Source: an uncultured Anaerovibrio sp. (GTDB lineage Bacteria; Bacillota; Negativicutes; Selenomonadales; Selenomonadaceae). From it: 5,841 nucleotides of DNA. The notes beneath the pieces were generated by a model. The model made no database searches. It saw only the letters and a program-made list of their open reading frames with translations, and was not told the DNA's origin. Of this stretch, positions 4,806-5,841 are shown in pieces; position 1 is the first letter of the stretch, and each line of letters begins with the position of its first letter. Where the stretch lies: positions 1 to 5,841 of the forward strand of contig CACZYN010000121.1 of assembly GCA_902785445.1 (NCBI GenBank), read 5' to 3'. Made by a program: the position numbers and the translations under genes.

Positions 4806-5159
4806 ATGCCAAGAGTTAAAAGCGGCGTGACTGCACATAGACGTCATAATAAGATTTTAAAGTTAGCAAAGGGCTACAAGGGTTCCAAGAGCAAGCAGTT
4901 TAAGAAGGCTAATGAGACTGTTATGAAGGCTCTCTACTACGCTCGTCGTGACCGTCGGGCTAAGAAGGGCGTTTTCCGTCGTCTCTGGATTGCTCGTATC
5001 AACGCAGCTGCCCGTACCAATGGTATTTCCTACAGCCGTCTGATTGCTGGTCTTACCAAGGCTGGTGTAGAGGTAAACCGCAAGATGTTGGCTGATCTGG
5101 CTATCAACGATGCTAATGCATTTGCCAAGATGGTAGAAGTAGCTAAGGAAAATCAGTAA
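4806..5159 (+). CDS. rplT: 50S ribosomal protein L20
   Basis: A 117-residue protein that binds 23S rRNA early in 50S assembly and, in Bacillus and E. coli, represses its own operon. The N-terminal extension is MPRVKSGVTAHRRHNKILKLAKGY, rich in Arg/Lys, followed by the helical RRDRRAKKGVFRRLWIARINAAAR and the globular C-domain (NGISYSRLIAGLTKAGVEVNRKMLADLA). Full length and no unusual residue. AGGAGG lies eight bases before the ATG and the gap from rpmI is 41 nt. A strong terminator follows the stop, ending the operon. Confidence 0.98.
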   Translation: MPRVKSGVTAHRRHNKILKLAKGYKGSKSKQFKKANETVMKALYYARRDRRAKKGVFRRLWIARINAAARTNGISYSRLIAGLTKAGVEVNRKMLADLAINDANAFAKMVEVAKENQ

Positions 5160-5171
5160 TATTGCTTAAAT

Positions 5172-5200
5172 AGAGTTGTCTTCGGGCAACTCTTTTTATT
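5172..5200 (+). terminator. Intrinsic terminator of infC-rpmI-rplT with UUCG tetraloop
   Basis: A 9-bp stem (5172-5180 with 5185-5193, one G-U) closed by a C(TTCG)G tetraloop is followed by TTTTATTTT. It begins 12 nt after the rplT stop. Confidence 0.93.
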
Positions 5201-5203
5201 TTG

Positions 5204-5212
5204 TGGTATAAT
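5204..5212 (+). promoter_or_regulatory. Extended -10 promoter of the SpoU methyltransferase gene
   Basis: TGG followed by TATAAT (5207-5212) gives the extended -10 pattern TGnTATAAT. The -35 position (about 5184-5189) falls inside the terminator stem and has no consensus match, which is tolerated with an extended -10. Start near 5219, leader about 20 nt. The terminator T tract ends only a few bases upstream. Confidence 0.6.
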
Positions 5213-5239
5213 ATACCTCGTGGGAAAGGAGCTGATTTG

Positions 5240-5806
5240 ATGACCGAGCTTGAACGTATCGAAAGCTTGACTAATTCCAAGGTAAAATTAACTGTAAAAC
5301 TACATTCCAGTACACATCGTAAAGCGGAGAATATGTTTGTAGCCGAAGGGGTTCGCTTGGCAGAGATGGCTGTTAATGCCGAATGGCCAGTGGAATATGC
5401 CTTTATTTCCGATACGGCCGTAAAAAATGACCGGGCTATGGCAGTGATTAATGCTTTACGGGAAAAGAAAGTAAATGTTTATCAAGTGCCGGATAATGTG
5501 TACGAAAAGGCAGCAGATACGGTGAATTCCCAAGGATTATTGCTGGTAGTAAGAAATCGGATTTTTTCCTGGCAGGAGCTTCTTCGTTCAAAGACTGGTT
5601 CAGCGCCCTTGATTGTTGTGTTGGACGGTGTTCAAGACCCTGGTAATGCAGGTACTATTATTCGTACGGCAGAGGCTTTGGGATGTACCGGTGTGGTATG
5701 CATGGAAAATACCGTGGACATATTTTCTGACAAGGCGGTTCGTTCCTCTATGGGAGCGGTGTTTAATATACCAATTATCACTGAATTCTTCTTTTATTGT
5801 ATTTAA
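5240..5806 (+). CDS. SpoU/TrmH-family RNA 2'-O-ribose methyltransferase, C-terminus missing
   Basis: The product resembles the 23S rRNA methyltransferase-like YsgA family found beside rplT or pheST in Firmicutes. It would use S-adenosylmethionine to methylate a ribose of an RNA, probably rRNA; the target is unknown. Residues about 7-105 form the substrate-binding domain (SLTNSKVK, FVAEGVRLAEMA, VNSQGLLLVV). The SPOUT catalytic domain starts near 124, with motif 1 LDGVQDPGNAGTIIRTAEALG (N136, R142) and motif 2 DIFSDKAVRSSMGAVFNIP (160-178). The frame then ends EFFFYCI, giving 188 residues instead of about 250-260. Motif 3 of the trefoil knot, with GNEG and IPM/SLN-type sequence, is absent, so the product as read should be inactive. 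The start ATG 5240 has AAAGGAG eight bases upstream; an earlier in-frame TTG at 5201 overlaps the promoter. Confidence 0.85.
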   Translation: MTELERIESLTNSKVKLTVKLHSSTHRKAENMFVAEGVRLAEMAVNAEWPVEYAFISDTAVKNDRAMAVINALREKKVNVYQVPDNVYEKAADTVNSQGLLLVVRNRIFSWQELLRSKTGSAPLIVVLDGVQDPGNAGTIIRTAEALGCTGVVCMENTVDIFSDKAVRSSMGAVFNIPIITEFFFYCI

Positions 5807-5841
5807 TAACTTTTTATATTGTTTTTTTATATATAAATCAA
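5783..5841. other. Very AT-rich tail that interrupts the methyltransferase frame
   Basis: Of these 59 bases only 7 are G or C (about 12%), against roughly 45% just upstream. None of the three plus frames continues the SpoU protein; they read as Phe/Leu/Ile/Tyr/Asn-rich translation with stops. The change begins where family homology stops, near 5778-5790. It could be the terminus of an inserted element, a deletion junction, or an assembly error at a contig end; the sequence is too short to choose. Confidence 0.6.

Noticed and set aside
5211..5221. The 11-mer ATATACCTCGT also occurs at 1861-1871 in the T-box terminator.
   Set aside because: One copy is explained by the terminator stem, the other lies next to a -10 box. 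There is no extended similarity, so it is probably coincidence.
5783..5788. GAATTC (EcoRI site) at the point where the methyltransferase homology ends, suggesting a cloning junction.
   Set aside because: Another GAATTC occurs within the same gene at about 5523, so the site alone is not evidence of a ligation artefact; the possibility is only kept under the junction finding.

Overview
The window looks like chromosomal housekeeping DNA from a low-to-mid-GC Firmicute. Evidence: a tRNA-Thr T-box in front of thrS, an attenuator-type leader in front of infC-rpmI-rplT, strong AGGAGG ribosome binding sites, and a YneA-like LysM protein. The flavour of the RecJ, L35 and L20 proteins suggests Negativicutes (Selenomonas/Anaerovibrio-like). 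That is an impression from memory, not a database result.

Layout. 1-615 is the 3' end of recJ (ssDNA exonuclease), closed by a bidirectional terminator shared with a small convergent gene of unknown function (663-923, minus strand). A divergent intergenic region follows. Its plus-strand promoter carries two LexA-box-like dyads and drives a 97-aa membrane-anchored LysM protein (1103-1396) resembling the SOS cell-division inhibitor YneA. 1397-1915 has no protein gene. It holds an inverted repeat wrapped around a promoter, a stretch that could encode a structured small RNA of about 110 nt, a long AT palindrome, and then the promoter, T-box riboswitch (Thr codon ACC as specifier) and terminator that control thrS. 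thrS (1916-3835) is complete.

Downstream, infC-rpmI-rplT (IF3, L35, L20) forms a tight operon with its own promoter, a structured leader and an intrinsic terminator. These fit the known L20-controlled attenuation of this operon in Bacillus. infC starts at a rare ATT codon, as in many bacteria. rplT ends at a UUCG-loop terminator whose 3' end touches an extended -10 promoter for the next gene, a SpoU/TrmH-family RNA 2'-O-methyltransferase. The order thrS-infC-rpmI-rplT, followed by an rRNA methyltransferase that often precedes pheST in Firmicutes, is a classic translation cluster.

Most unusual points: the methyltransferase frame loses its SPOUT-knot C-terminus and runs into about 60 nt of roughly 12% GC at the window edge; the LysM/SOS-like promoter; the unexplained RNA-like region at 1449-1611; and nested dyads centred on the infC transcription start. 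Apart from these the window is ordinary core genome. I see no CRISPR array, tRNA, rRNA or complete mobile element.
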